Shown one piece after another: positions 1-11,637 of a stretch of DNA of 64,000 nucleotides. Positions within the stretch are counted from its first letter, which is position 1, and every line of letters begins with the position of its first letter. Made by a program: the position numbers and the translations under genes. The notes beneath the pieces were generated by a model. That model was not told where the DNA came from. It was given only the letters and a program-made list of their open reading frames with translations, and searched no databases. The DNA is from Calcarisporiella thermophila CBS 279.70 (taxonomy: Eukaryota; Calcarisporiellomycota), in assembly GCF_041956535.1 (NCBI RefSeq), contig NW_027192199.1, forward strand, positions 248,001-312,000, written 5' to 3'.

Positions 1-33
1 GGGAGAGGGAGGAGGAGGAGGGGGGGAACATAC

Positions 34-1170
34 CAATTTCTGCGCCAATGCTCTCAATTCCTAGGAGAATGAACGAAGTTACACAAGCCACGATGATATT
101 GACTAAAGAAAGACCCCCGAGTTAACTTGGAATTTCACATCCGAAGCTTCCTCTTGCTTATCAAAGAGCTTTTACCATAGCCAAGGTTCACAAGTTGGAA
201 CGGCAGGGAAAGACAGTAGATCCACACACATACGCGTAGATGAATGGCGTACGCAAATGGCATTGGCGTAGTCCGGACTCCTACACGATCGAAGAGGGGG
301 TTAGGATTCCAATTTTCTTTCTCCCCCAAGGAACTTCTTCTACTGACTCTCAAAGCCTGCTAAACACTCTACCAAAGCGTTCAACAACGCGTAGAGATCG
401 GAAATGGCCACGACGCTCGCTTTCTCTAGGGCATTCACCTCTCGGATGTACGAGCTTAAATAGTAGGAGATTTCCAAAGGGAGATTGCCTGGCGGCGGGC
501 TATCCTCGCTCTTCTGTGCGTAGTACCACGGAAGATGGGAAAATTCCAAGGAGCGTGCCGCATCGGGGAGGTCTCTTAAGCAAGGAATCAGCTTCAACAT
601 CAGAAGCCTCTTTTCCGAGGGGGGTTCTAACACGGCGGTATTTATAGCCGAACTCGAATACTGAGGGATATGCGCAAGTAGTTCACGAAGATCGTCGTAG
701 TTGGTGCCAAACTCGGCGCGGAGGTAATGTTTTGTTGCGACAGCAAAAGCGAGCAGGAGGTTTATAGCGCCCTTCTTGGAGAGGACGTCCACGGCAGTCT
801 CCTCGTCCACTTGCACCCAAATTAGGCGGGAAAAATTGCGTATAACCACTATCATAGTGCTCCAGAGACGCCGGCCCTCCCAGTATCTTAACGAGATGGG
901 GGGCAAGAGAGGAGATAAAAACAGACTCAATCCATGACATGACATAGCTAATGGCCCATGTTATCCTCATGCTTACCTCTCATAGGCTATGTTAGTTCGG
1001 AAAACGAGCAGCAAGGATATCACCATACTGATGGTGGTGAGTAAAGAGGTGCCGATATTGAGGCTCACCGGCGTCTTCTGATCGATGAGGGTGACGGCAG
1101 TCGCGAACACAGTTACGACAATGGTGCCGGGAATATTTCGGGAGATGGCCGATGCAGTCCGCAGGAACAT
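34..1170 (-). CDS. Bestrophin/UPF0187-family anion channel, 5' portion (3' end outside window)
   Basis: Four exons are visible on the minus strand: 1170-977, 886-348, 280-176 and 102-34. The last is followed by a GT donor at 33-32, so the gene continues off the left edge. Joining exons 1 and 2 creates the family hallmark NIAYERYWEGRRLWSTM. Exons 3 and 4 carry RTTPMPFAYAIHLR and then VACVTSFILLGIESIGAEIG, which match the late transmembrane part of fungal bestrophin-like (RFP-TM, UPF0187) proteins. All splice phases agree. The family forms membrane anion channels; the fungal members are poorly characterised. The start at 1170 is the first ATG of the exon and sits close to where the family usually begins, but a short upstream exon cannot be excluded. 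The intron at the left edge is strongly purine-rich on the plus strand. Confidence 0.85.
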
Positions 1171-3084
1171 GATGGGATGAGAGGAATGGTACGTAGGCTA
1201 GTTTATGGCAGATTAAGGTATGCGGTGCGAAAACGCAAAAAGTGAGAAATAAGGGGGGGAAAGGCACTCGAGAGCCAAACGGACCCAAAGTCTACCCTTG
1301 TTGTGTTCTAGCGGTGACTTCATTCCCCATCCCTCATCCCTGGTACTGAGAGACGCAGTGGTCCGTGCGCGCCTTGATTTAAACTAGGGGATCGGCGAGC
1401 GGAGCGCCAAGCAGGCCTCTCACTCGCCGGCCGGGCTCTGATCAAACATGGAGGGGCCAGTGGGATAGAGTGCAAGCGTGACTCTTATTTTAACACCGAG
1501 CCAGCATGAAACCGATCATGTCATTACGGCTCCCCTTTTCCCGGCGGCATGAGCAGGCTCTTCCTTTCAAGGGATGGAGCCCCCCCGCCGGATTGGAGCG
1601 GTCTAATTGCATCAGTCCCCTCTGCATATGCCCTCGTCGTATCGACCTGATCCTTCCCCTCCGGCTCCTGGGTTGTTCCTATTTTGTGCCTCGCTCTATC
1701 CCGGTTAAGCCTTCTGCCCATTATGGGGGCTGGGCCTTTGCCAACGGTGACCATGGGCCCGATAAGGTGCCCTCCTTCTCCTCCATATACCCGCAATGCA
1801 GCCCCGCCGGATTTGGCTGGTCAAACCTCCTCCGTCCACAGGGACGTCAGGTCTCGATCGCAGAGCTGTAACCTCGAAACATGCGCTCCGACTCGCCTCC
1901 TAAACGAGCGATGAAAGATGGTGCAATGGGGACCGAGGTTGCAAGCGGCTTCAAGAGGCTCCCAGCAGAGAGCTTGAGAAGGCAACGAGATTGTATTTGG
2001 AGGAGAATGAAAAACCAAGATTCAAAATGAGGGAGGGGGGAGTGGTTAATGCGCAGTGGCTTGCTCTCCAAGTTAACGGAGACTCGCAGGAGAATATGCT
2101 TATAAATTCGCTTTATCCTAGTAATGCTGAGATTTCATCTGTAATAGCTCACACCCAAGTCGACACAAGTATGTTCTCCTCACGACTACATCGATCTGGT
2201 TGCTAAGGGGAATGTCTCTTGAATGGTACGGGCCCAACCGTTTGTACTAATAGGGATAGGCTATTGTTGTTCAGCGCTTCAGCCTATTGTGCCTAGATAC
2301 ACCTTCTCTGTTTATAAATGGCCTAAAAGTACGAGATTAGTCTGTTTCTTCAAGCGAACGCGAGATTTGGCAACTAGGCTCTTCAACCCCATTGTTTCAT
2401 TATATTGAATTAAAGCCTAGCAAAAGCCACGTGAGAAGACGCTAACTGGCTAATGGCCAGAACGATACTCCATAGCTCTAGTACTAATTGTAGAGACGGC
2501 CGTCTGAGTAACCGAACTGCAGCTCAACGAGAATCCCTCCATTGCAGCTGCTACGAAGCTCACGCGATTGCGACGGAAGGAGATGGATTAGGAAAAATGA
2601 ACGGTAGCCCTAACTTAAGCCTAATTAGGGCACGCAGGATAAAGACGGAAATATCAAAAAAACCTGACACAAGCCGCTCTTAATTCCGACCAAAAACAGA
2701 GTTTGTGATCTCGATCATACATTAGAGTGAGCGGAAAGATAGGCAAGGAGAGGGTGTCCGGTGGCTAATCAACGGTGCTTTCAGTCGCTTGTTTTTTCCT
2801 TCCATATTTCATTTCTATATCCCCCCCTTCCTATTCACCCACATGGTCATGACCACAGAGTGACCGATAATCTCCTGGCAAATGCGAATATCATATCATC
2901 AGAGAAATGCATTAGAATCCTTGTCACTCTTTGCAAGAGAGTATGTAGCCCATTTGATGGCTGCTGAAGAATTGATGATGTTGGTCCTAATCCTCCCATT
3001 CTCTCTACCCATCCTTACCAAAGTGATAGAAATAACTTAACTGTGAATCAACCTCCTCCCAGTTCCGACGACGGCGTGCAAGGG
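1171..3084. other. Intergenic region, no gene recognised; includes a GC-rich block
   Basis: This 1.9-kb stretch lies upstream of the bestrophin-like gene and the PPxY membrane protein. About 1330-1920 is clearly more GC-rich than its surroundings and therefore open in several frames, but no frame gives a recognisable protein or splice structure. Near 3032-3061 there is a branch-like TTAAC followed by CCTCCTCCCAG, which looks like a 3' splice site. A 5' exon of the downstream gene may therefore lie here. Confidence 0.5.
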
Positions 3085-3894
3085 ATGAGCTCCACCTTGC
3101 TCATCCTGGAAATTGTCGTTCTTGCCCTCCTTCTCATAGGATTGGGCGTCTGCTACTATGTGGCGCGCGTGAGGAAGCGGAGGAATGAGGCCGAGCGCCA
3201 GCTTGCCAGAGATGAAATGGTAGAACGCGCTAGATTCAGTGATGAAATCGGATTCGATAATGAGCCTGTGCCTGCATACACGTCGGGAGATAGTGTCACG
3301 CTCACCGATGAAATGGTGAGAAGAATCAGCGAGCAGTCTGTGATACGGCGGTTGAGTGCCTACAGCGCCAATAGCACCAGCACCAGTGAGGTTGGCAGTA
3401 GAGGGAGAAGAAATACGCTAAATGGAGCGGCGGAATGGCATAGAGGTGGCGGGGGCGATTTTCAGGCCATACCCCTAACCCGACACATGAGAGGGCTACC
3501 GTCGTCATCCTCCGATGTGGCTATCAGCTCTCTATCGCCCCCATATCGCTCCTCCCCATTGGACTGGGACACTATATTCCGGACATTCCGTGAGTTTGGG
3601 CCAGGCGATTGCTCGGTTCCTGGCCATCCTCCACCGCCCGATTATGACAGCGTGGTTGGGCGGCCTCGTCAAGAAGATGATGACGATCTGGAGATTATAG
3701 GGCTGCGCTATATCACGAGAGAGCCACGATTGCCCGATCCAGCACCACCTCAACCGATCTCGACAAATTCAGAGGAGACGAGGATAGCCACCGAGGAACC
3801 CCAGCAAGGGTTCCCCCAAGATACTGAACACAATGATGGCGATACCGACACCCCAACCGACACCCCAACCGACATCATTGGCAACCCCCATTGA
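3085..3894 (+). CDS. Single-pass membrane protein with cytoplasmic PPxY motif, unknown function
   Basis: A 269-residue open frame from the first ATG. A hydrophobic helix (about residues 5-26, LLILEIVVLALLLIGLGVCY) is followed by a basic stop-transfer stretch (ARVRKRR), implying a short outside N-terminus and a long cytoplasmic tail. The tail is hydrophilic and Ser/Pro-rich. It contains PPPPDYDSV (PPxY at 184-187), PVPAY (61-65) and SPPY (151-154), then an acidic run and a short DTPT repeat near the C-terminus. PPxY motifs bind WW domains such as those of Rsp5/NEDD4 ubiquitin ligases, so a role as ligase adaptor or substrate is an inference. The frame stays open upstream to about 3043 without an ATG, and a splice acceptor-like site at 3061 suggests a missing 5' exon. 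No family was recognised. Confidence 0.6.
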   Translation: MSSTLLILEIVVLALLLIGLGVCYYVARVRKRRNEAERQLARDEMVERARFSDEIGFDNEPVPAYTSGDSVTLTDEMVRRISEQSVIRRLSAYSANSTSTSEVGSRGRRNTLNGAAEWHRGGGGDFQAIPLTRHMRGLPSSSSDVAISSLSPPYRSSPLDWDTIFRTFREFGPGDCSVPGHPPPPDYDSVVGRPRQEDDDDLEIIGLRYITREPRLPDPAPPQPISTNSEETRIATEEPQQGFPQDTEHNDGDTDTPTDTPTDIIGNPH

Positions 3895-4133
3895 ACTCTC
3901 CGTTTCATGCTGGTCATCAAAGAATAGATTTATTTTTATTTCTTTATTTGTTTTTTATTGTTATTGCACACAGTCTTCCAGGCCTCTTAGCGGCATGCGG
4001 TGTGGCTTGGATTTTCGACTTGGAATCCAATTTTTCTCACCTTACTGTAATCTACTACCGAAGTAAACCACTTCTTAATCCTGTTCATCCATTCCACCAT
4101 TTTGAAAAAGGAGGGTAGATAAAGGAGTAGATA

Positions 4134-6627
4134 ATGACCACACGACAAAGAGTCATCAATGCAATAAGAAAAGGTATTGCTCTATACCCGCATTGCCTTC
4201 ATAAAAACGCGACATTAATTAGATTGCTCTCTCATTGCGCGCTCATGTAAAGGCGAAACGTATGAGCTCAAATCGGAGCTTAACTCCGAATACCCGGACC
4301 GACGAAAGGAGGCCGTTAAGCGCGTAATAGCGAACATGACGGTTGGCAAGGATGTCAGCTCACTTTTTCCCGATGTGTTAAAGAATATGCAAACGGAGGA
4401 TCTCGAGTTGAAAAAGCTCGTCTACCTCTACCTGATTAACTATGCAAAATCGCAGCCGGAGCTTGTCATCTTAGCGGTGAACACATTCGTGAAGGCAATT
4501 ATTGAATCATCCTTTCTCTGAAAGTCTTTCTTCATGGAAAATGGCATCGGCTCACCTGGTTATTTTTAGGACACGGATGACACCAATCCATTAATTCGCG
4601 CCCTCGCCATGCGTACCATGGGTTGTCTGCGCGTCAATAAAATTGTCGACTATTTGTGCGATCCATTGCGAAAGTGCTTGCGTGATGAGGACCCCTATGT
4701 GCGTAAGACAGCTTGTCTATGCGTAGCAAAGCTACACGACCTCGATCCTACGCTCGTCTTCGAAAATGAATTCGTCGATAGGCTGAAAGAGATGGTTTCG
4801 GATTCCAACCCAACCGTGGTTGCCAATGCCATCGTTGCTCTTCAGGAGATCCAGGAGAGTTGCAGTAAACCCCTGCTGGTCGTTAACACTCCCATCTTGA
4901 ACAAGCTCCTGGTGGCATTGAATGAGTGTACAGAGTAAGCGGATATCCTAGCTTCCTGTCCAAGATTCCGTTGTAAGCCCATTTTCTATGCTTTTTAGAT
5001 GGGGCCAAATTGCGATTTTATCGGTGTTGGCTGACTACCGTCCCGTGGACTCGAAAGAGGCGGAATACGTGTGCGAAAGAGTGTTGCCCAGATTATCGCA
5101 TGCCAATGGGAGCGTTGTTTTGGCCACCATCAAAGTAGGTGGAATTCGCTCTCCATCTCCCCATCTGTTCATACAAGTGCAGGCAGAGTTGTATGTCTGA
5201 TCTACCTTCTTTTCCCTATTCTTTTATATTTAGGTCCTCTTGATATATATGCGCCGTATACGAAATGGAGAATTGACGTCCCAACTCCTCAAGAAAATGA
5301 CGCCTCCCCTCGTTACCCTTTTAGCCTCGGCTCCGGAGTTCCAGTATGTCGCCTTACGCAACATCAATCTTATCCTCCAAAAGCAGCCTGATCTGCTCGC
5401 CAAACAAATACGGGTTTTCTTCTGTAAATACAATGACCCACCCTATGTGAAGTCAGAAAAGCTTGAGATTCTGACCCAGCTCTGCTCTGAAAGCAATGTT
5501 GACCAGTTACTTTCCGAGTTGAAGGAGTAAGTGGAGCCCCCCTCCATTTCCCAAGTTGGACCTTTTTTTAATTTTTATGGGGGACCTGTAGATACGCCAA
5601 TGAGGTCGACGTTGATTTTGTGCGGCGTGCTGTACGAACCATTGGTCGTTGCGCGGTCAAGATCGAGGCAGCTTCGGAGCGATGTATTAATGTTCTCCTT
5701 GATCTCGTTAACACCAAGGTGAACTATGTAGTGCAGGAAGCCATCATCGTGATTAAGGATATCTTCCGTAAATATCCGAATCGATTTGAGGGAATCATTC
5801 CCACCCTGTGCGAGAACATTGACCTGCTTGACCTTGAGGAGGCCAAGGCCTCCCTCATTTGGATCATCGGCGAATATGCTGAGCAGGTGGTTAACGGCGC
5901 AGATATTATCGAGAGTCTGCTTGAGGGCTTTCCGGATGAAAATGTCCAAGTGCAGCTACAATTGCTCACGGCCACCGTTAAGCTGTTTTTGAAGCAGCCC
6001 AACTCCGCGCAGGATCTAGTGCAACGCGTGCTGAAACTCACTACCGAATGCGACAACTCGGACTTGCGGGATCGAGCCTACATATACTGGCGGCTGCTGT
6101 CGACAGATCCACAGGCGGCAAAAGCGGTCGTGCTCGCAGAAAAGCCCCCCATTGTGATGGAGGAGGGCAAGCTGTCCGGCGCCGTGCTCGAGGAGATGAT
6201 CGACCATATCGGAAGCATATCCAGTGTTTATCACAAGCCACCGGAGACCTTCTTAGGTGGAAAGTATGGCGCCGACCGAGTGAAAAAGAGCATTGAGTAA
6301 GCTGCAGTGGATTTTTTTTTTCTTGTGACGTAGTGGGTGACAGATGACTAACGAGAATTTCCTTTGCGTTACCCCAGCCAAATCCACCGAGAGGAGGAGG
6401 AATCTAACCAGAATAAGGGCAATCTCGAGAACTTACTGGACCTGGAGTTTGGCGAGTCTCTCGTCACGGATGCGAGCCCCAGTACCACCACGGCCCCTAG
6501 CAAAGGGGGCGTGGATGAGCTAATGGATATCTTCGGTGGTGGATCTGGATCTGGATCGAGCGTGGTGAATCCGACTCCATTGGGCTCGAAGCCGAAAAGC
6601 AACGACCTGCAGGACCTGTTATTTTAG
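4134..6627 (+). CDS. APL2: Beta-adaptin, large subunit of an AP-1/AP-2 clathrin adaptor complex
   Basis: Seven exons: 4134-4173, 4253-4494, 4570-4934, 4999-5134, 5234-5526, 5592-6296, 6378-6627, giving 676 residues. The spliced start reads [20 protein letters not shown], then the highly conserved trunk motifs [52 protein letters not shown] and ALNECTEWGQ. Beta-adaptins form the HEAT-repeat trunk of AP complexes and recruit clathrin at the trans-Golgi, endosomes or plasma membrane. The hinge has a clathrin box, LLDLE, and the protein ends in NDLQDLLF soon after. The C-terminal ear domain is therefore absent, as in several fungal beta subunits. The second intron appears to use a GC donor (AAG/GCAATT at 4495), because the conserved NTFVKD is otherwise broken. 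AP-1 is favoured over AP-2 by overall conservation only; that choice is inference. Confidence 0.93.
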
Positions 6628-6932
6628 AGTTTAGATAGTTCATTTGTTTGGTCTTCGATCGACTCCTCCATGCAAAGGGCTTGTTTCTTAATTTTTTTGT
6701 TTTGTGAATTGTAATATTTTTTCTCACCCAATATTAACAAAAATGCCTCTTAACTTAACCCCAGATATTAGCTTATGCTGCCATTCTATCACATTGGTGT
6801 GATTTTTGCTTAGACCAGCATAACCTTTTGTGGCAAACTCATTCCTATTACAAAGACAAATTGGGGAATACTGATATAAGAGGTGGCCCAGTCGCTCCTA
6901 CTTTCTCCGCTTGGAATATCATTTTTTGCACC

Positions 6933-8104
6933 ATGTCCAATTCAATCGGGCGGGCTGCATTCATCTACAATCCAACCGCCGGAGGAAGCCGTGCCGTGTG
7001 GGAGAAGGTAGGTGCAAGATCCCTGCTCACTGCATTTCATGATTTCGGCCTCTCTTCACGCGTGGAATCCTTGACTAATTCCGACTACCCCGCACTTTCT
7101 CCTTTCATTTTGCATAATAGATAAACTCCCGTGTTGAAGCCCTCTTCCCCGGCTATTTGGCCTGCCGCACCCTCCATGCAGGACATGCTGTTGATCTTGC
7201 CAAGGAAGCCATTGCACAAGATTGCAAGCTTCTTGTTGCAGTGGGCGGAGATGGAACCATCAGCGATGTAGTCCATGGTTACATGCTTGCCGAGGGGGCT
7301 GAAAAAGGAGCATGCATCGCCGTGATCCCAGCCGGAACTGGCGGAGATTTCATAAGGACACTGGGCATTAAAAGGGATCCTCTGAAGGCGCTGAATATGT
7401 TGGCCAATGGAAAGGTGAAGAAACTGGATGTGGGGAAGGTGAAGTATAAGGACTTGAAGGGCGAAGCGAAAGAGAGGCACTTCATCAACATTTGTAGTTT
7501 CGGGATAAGGTAAAGCGCTCGTGGATATTTCATTATCGAATTCGCAACCAAGTGGCTAAATGGACTTTTTTCCCGGTTTTCCAGCGGCCTTATTGTCAAA
7601 AATGTCGAATCCTCCCGCCTCTCCAAGCTCTTTGCCCGCCGACTCGTCTACTGGCTACATACCGTGCTTGCATACCTCTTCAACTACTCGACGGTGCGCA
7701 CACGGATCCAGCACACGCTTGCAACCGAATCGGCCGCAGGTCCCCAATCCACTTCAGAGCATCGTGTTGATCTCACTGTCCACGCTATCTGCAATGGACA
7801 GTACTTTGGCGGCGGAATGCGCGTTGGTCCTGGTGCCGATCCGTCCGATGGTGTCTTTGACGCAATATGTGTGCACAATGTTGGAGTATGGGATGCATTA
7901 ACGAAACTCGCGAGCGGCCTCCCCTCTGGAACCCACATTGAGAAGCTGGGCAACCGCAAGGCAGGGCTGGAGAGAACAACCGTGGTCAAAGCCGATGCAG
8001 TGGACGGCGAGGTGGTGTACGTTGAGGCTGACGGGGAGCCGATCGGGAAGCTGCCCATAGAGGTAGAGATCTTGCCACAAGCTGTCCAGTTTCTCCTTCC
8101 CTAG
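6933..8104 (+). CDS. Diacylglycerol/sphingosine kinase-like lipid kinase (DAGK catalytic domain)
   Basis: Three exons, 6933-7007, 7121-7509 and 7585-8104, encode 327 residues. The N-terminus carries the nucleotide-binding opening AAFIYNPTAGG. Next comes the signature VAVGGDGTISDVVHG (GGDGT near residues 67-71) and AVIPAGTGGDFIRTLGI, all typical of the DAGK catalytic domain (YegS, sphingosine and ceramide kinase superfamily). The C-terminal half holds the beta-sandwich with GGGMRVGPGADPSDG, as in YegS-type enzymes. The reaction expected is ATP-dependent phosphorylation of a lipid hydroxyl, but the substrate cannot be read from the sequence. Length is close to that of bacterial YegS-like enzymes and shorter than typical fungal sphingosine kinases. 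No signal peptide or membrane helix is evident. Confidence 0.85.
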
Positions 8105-10713
8105 ATTCGCCCGTATTTTGTACGGTTCTTGTGCTAACGCTTTAATGCTTTTGCTTTGGTTGTTTTCTTGCTGTTTGCTTGCCACGTCCTTTTAGTTTGA
8201 TAACCCTTACATGATTAATCCTAATAATTACTTTTTTATTTGCTCTTTTTGCTGGTCGGTCTTGGATTACTCCAAGTGACCGGTTTTGCAGGAGAAGCTG
8301 CGAGCTGATTCATATTTATTTTGATGATGTGTTGTTGTTTGTTCTTTTACATTTAAACACTGAGTGTGGGATACCAAAACTTATTGATAAAGTAATATTC
8401 TTTGTTCAATGACGCCCACTAAAGCTCGCAACAAAAATCAAAGTCTAGACATTCTCAGGCTTGAATCACGGCTATGTATTACTACGACTACGACAATTAG
8501 ACATTGAATAGAGAAAACAGATATAGGTTTGAAGGAAAACTAGCAGGGGCCAAAAGACTTTCTGACTCGATAGCCGGAATTAATTAATGCACTTGGAGAT
8601 TCGTCCTTATCAAGTTAGAGAAAACGTGGCATTTGGAACATCCGTTTCCGGAATCAAATCAGTCTTTGCGGACAAAATGGATATTGGCGGACGGAGCCGT
8701 ATCGAGAGTGAAAAGGGAATCATAGCTGATGCCGAACAGAAAGACGTGGTGAAGCATTGATTTTACTCCACAGGTCTATGGGGTAATCAAACTTATCTGG
8801 TTTTCGAATCCAATGAAAACGTCAGGGTATGCCGGCTTGAAAATGCTTGTATGGAGAAGATATGTCTTGACCAATATCGTGAATAATCTGTTTGTTTCGC
8901 CTCCGCTTTTTCTCCCTGAGAACTGCGCCGGCGCGAATAAACAGAAAGGTCCAAGCGCCAAACCATCCGCTGACATCGTTATATCTGTGGATCTGTCTCT
9001 TAAATTAAGGAGCAAACTGGCACTGTTTTCACGAATCCGAGAGAACCATCTCCGACACATACGTTTATCCCAGAAGCCTTATTTGTACCCGAGACTGGCC
9101 TGCCGAAGGCCAAATAGAGTAATCGGACGCTCAAGCCAACATCTCGAATATAGGGCGGAGTGAAGTGTTTCAGTTGTCCTTCAGTGGGGAGGTGATAAGG
9201 GCATTGGTGTCTGGAGAAAAATCCTCCAAGTTCAAGTATGAAAACCGGAAACAATCCGACTTCTTATAACTGTGCACCCTACGGTAGCGTAGAGCTAATT
9301 TCATCCAAGGACCTTGTTCTGAGAAGCACTCAAGTAAAAGAACCAGAGGAAATATTTGCGTTGGAGAGTCCAGGTAATGTCCCTGGATCATCTTATGTAC
9401 GGGAAGGGTCATTAGAAATGCTTTTTCCCAAAAAAATAAATATAGACTCTATTTTTGCCAAAAAGGACCTTTGCCCAAAGTATTTGATAAAAAAAATCAT
9501 AGAATAAGTCTCTGATAGTATTGGAGTGCATCTCATCTCCATGAACATGCATCCAACTTCCTCCGAGGTATGTTTATATATCTTCCGAAGAAGCGGTCTA
9601 CCATTTGGACCCCACGATTTCCACAGTATTAATCCTCTCTAAATAAATTAACTTAGCCATTTTTTTGCCATATACATTGAATGATCAAAATAACAAGAGA
9701 AGACAGTAAAGATTGTTCAATGTGATATATTATATGGCGAGGATAGATTAAGTTCACTTTGGGCAAAGAAAGATGAAGAAGAGAGGAAAAAACATTATTT
9801 TTTTTTTTGTTAGGAAGATTTTTATTAAAAAGTATTCTTTTTCGTTCTTAAGAAAGGAAATTGATAGATATCAGTAAGCAAGAAATACATGTAAGAAATG
9901 GTAGAGAGTGTACATCCCTTTCTTATTTTTCAAGGGAAGTGGTATAGGAGAGAGAGAAGGAAAAAAAAAGATTGGAATACGGGCGGTAGGGTATTCGGCG
10001 TAGTCGTATTGGAGCTAAGTGTTTTGGATGAAGGATATTTCGACTCCTTGGTCTTGTACCCAACTTCCCTTACACCAAAGTTCTTGTAAATCTTCATTTT
10101 TATCCTTTATGGACGCTGATCACCACTTGGAGAGAAAAAAATTCTTTTTTTTTTTTTCCTCTAAGGGCACGAGAACATGCGTCCTGTGGTTTATTTAAAC
10201 TATATTACATATGAGGGAATCTTCTGAACAAGCTTATTAGGTACAAGAAAACAAGGGATGAAGCTCAAAGAGTTCCGTGCTTAAGAGGATCAAATTATGT
10301 ATTCTTTGCTTCCTCGAGATCGAAAACTACTTCTTTGTTATCATCGATCCGGATTAGCGAGCTCTTTCCCCATTTCTGCTTGAGATTTTCTTCAGCTTTA
10401 TTTCTCTGCTTGTATCCATTGTCGTTTGATTGCTATGAGTAGGTCTGATTAAAAGATATGAGAGAAAAAATTCGTTGGCCAAAAAAGCCCAATCGAAAAT
10501 TTGCCCTTAAAATTTTTCTGAAGATTCTAATTACTGTCGTAAACTAGAGCGAGATAACTAGGGGATACTCGGGGAACATAGGTAAAACTATAGATTTATT
10601 CAAGAACAAGGTGTGTATGTTGGAAGTTCTCATTAGAGTGTTCCTTTTATACTATAAGATATAATAACTATTTAACCTGTTGACTAATAAAGCTAATGAA
10701 TACTGGTTTATAT
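8105..10713. other. Intergenic, AT-rich, no gene recognised
   Basis: About 2.6 kb between the lipid kinase and the retrotransposon copy. Short open frames exist around 8.8-9.5 kb but show no recognisable domains, conserved motifs or exon structure. A stretch near 9879-9960 resembles 43060-43135 (shared core GAAATACATGTAAG and a later GGTATAGGAGA-like block), so part of this region belongs to a dispersed repeat. Homopolymer A and T runs are frequent. Confidence 0.5.
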
Positions 10714-10728
10714 CCAGTTACTAATTAA

Positions 10729-11486
10729 TTTTTTTTGATCAATCAACGGAGACTTTATTAGTTTCCGTAGCTTACAGGAGTTTAATGATTACAATGAAAT
10801 AAGAAAAGGGGGGAATAAAGGGTAAATTAGATGTATATAGTGATCGGGTATTTGGTGAAAGGTATGAAGTAAAGAGGAGGGGAGGNNNNNNNNNNNNNNN
10901 NNNNNNNNNNNNNNNNNNNNNNNNNNNNNNNNNNNNNNNNNNNNNNNNNNNNNNNNNNNNNNNNNNNNNNNNNNNNNNNNNNNNNNNNNNNNNNNNNNNN
11001 NNNNNNNNNNNNNNNNNNNNNNNNNNNNNNNNNNNNNNNNNNNNNNNNNNNNNNNNNNNNNNNNNNNNNNNNNNNNNNNNNNNNNNNNNNNNNNNNNNNN
11101 NNNNNNNNNNNNNNNNNNNNNNNNNNNNNNNNNNNNNNNNNNNNNNNNNNNNNNNNNNNNNNNNNNNNNNNNNNNNNNNNNNNNNNNNNNNNNNNNNNNN
11201 NNNNNNNNNNNNNNNNNNNNNNNNNNNNNNNNNNNNNNNNNNNNNNNNNNNNNNNNNNNNNNNNNNNNNNNNNNNNNNNNNNNNNNNNNNNNNNNNNNNN
11301 NNNNNNNNNNNNNNNNNNNNNNNNNNNNNNNNNNNNNNNNNNNNNNNNNNNNNNNNNNNNNNNNNNNNNCTATTACCGCTCCCTGACTGCACCACCTTCT
11401 TCGGAATAACTCTATCTCTCGACTTTTACGTGCCTTTATCAGTTCACCTCCGATAGCCTCCTCGATGTCCATTTTGGCACGGAGGA
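10729..11486 (-). mobile_element. Non-LTR (LINE-type) retrotransposon copy 1, with internal assembly gap
   Basis: The element is flanked by a perfect 15-bp direct repeat, CCAGTTACTAATTAA, at 10714-10728 and 11487-11501, which is a target-site duplication. Read on the minus strand it begins CCTCCGTGCCAAAATGG at 11486 and ends in an A-run at 10729-10736, preceded by AATAAA. An open frame starts at 11472 with MDIEEAIGGELIKARK and enters the gap (10886-11369). Long variable target duplication, oriented poly(A) tail and no terminal repeats are the hallmarks of target-primed reverse transcription. The 5' end is shared to the base with a second copy at 41892-42870. Neither a reverse transcriptase nor an endonuclease is visible, because the middle is unsequenced. 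The copy as assembled (758 bp) is too short for an autonomous LINE unless the gap length is wrong. Confidence 0.8.
10886..11369. other. Assembly gap (484 Ns) inside retrotransposon copy 1
   Basis: A run of unknown bases. It falls wholly inside the repeat element, as expected when near-identical copies collapse during assembly. Apparent long reading frames across it are artefacts. Confidence 0.99.
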
Positions 11487-11565
11487 CCAGTTACTAATTA
11501 ACGTCGGAGCTTGAATATCTTTGGGATAGCTTGATATATGACTCAAATTATGACATTACTAAATT

Positions 11566-11637
11566 GGGCGTTTGGTATAGTGGTATTACATCTGTTTCGC
11601 ATACAGAAGGCCCCGGGTTCAATTCCCGGAACGTCCA
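11566..11637 (+). tRNA. tRNA-Ala (anticodon CGC), no intron
   Basis: A full cloverleaf of 72 nt can be folded. The acceptor stem GGGCGTT pairs with AACGTCC and includes the G3:U70 wobble pair that identifies alanine tRNAs. The anticodon arm is TCTGT-TTCGCAT-ACAGA with anticodon CGC, which reads GCG. The T arm is CCGGG-TTCAATT-CCCGG and supplies the B box; TGGTATAGTGG supplies the A box. A T-run (11642-11647) follows as Pol III terminator. The 5' end lies 64 bp from the target duplication of retrotransposon copy 1. Confidence 0.96.

Noticed and set aside
1500-1900. Possible rRNA-derived or coding GC-rich segment
   Set aside because: No conserved rRNA motif was recognised and the frames lack protein features.
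3043-3084. Start of the PPxY membrane protein at 3043
   Set aside because: This codon is GTG, not a normal nuclear start in fungi; the first ATG in frame is at 3085, and a splice acceptor-like site lies between them.
8813-9507. Open frames of 80-116 codons on both strands
   Set aside because: Translations lack motifs, homology or supporting splice sites; composition is as expected for intergenic DNA.
10600-10713. LTR-like sequence (TGTTGGAAGTTCTC near 10618) left of the retrotransposon
   Set aside because: There is no second copy, no primer-binding site and no target duplication in the window.
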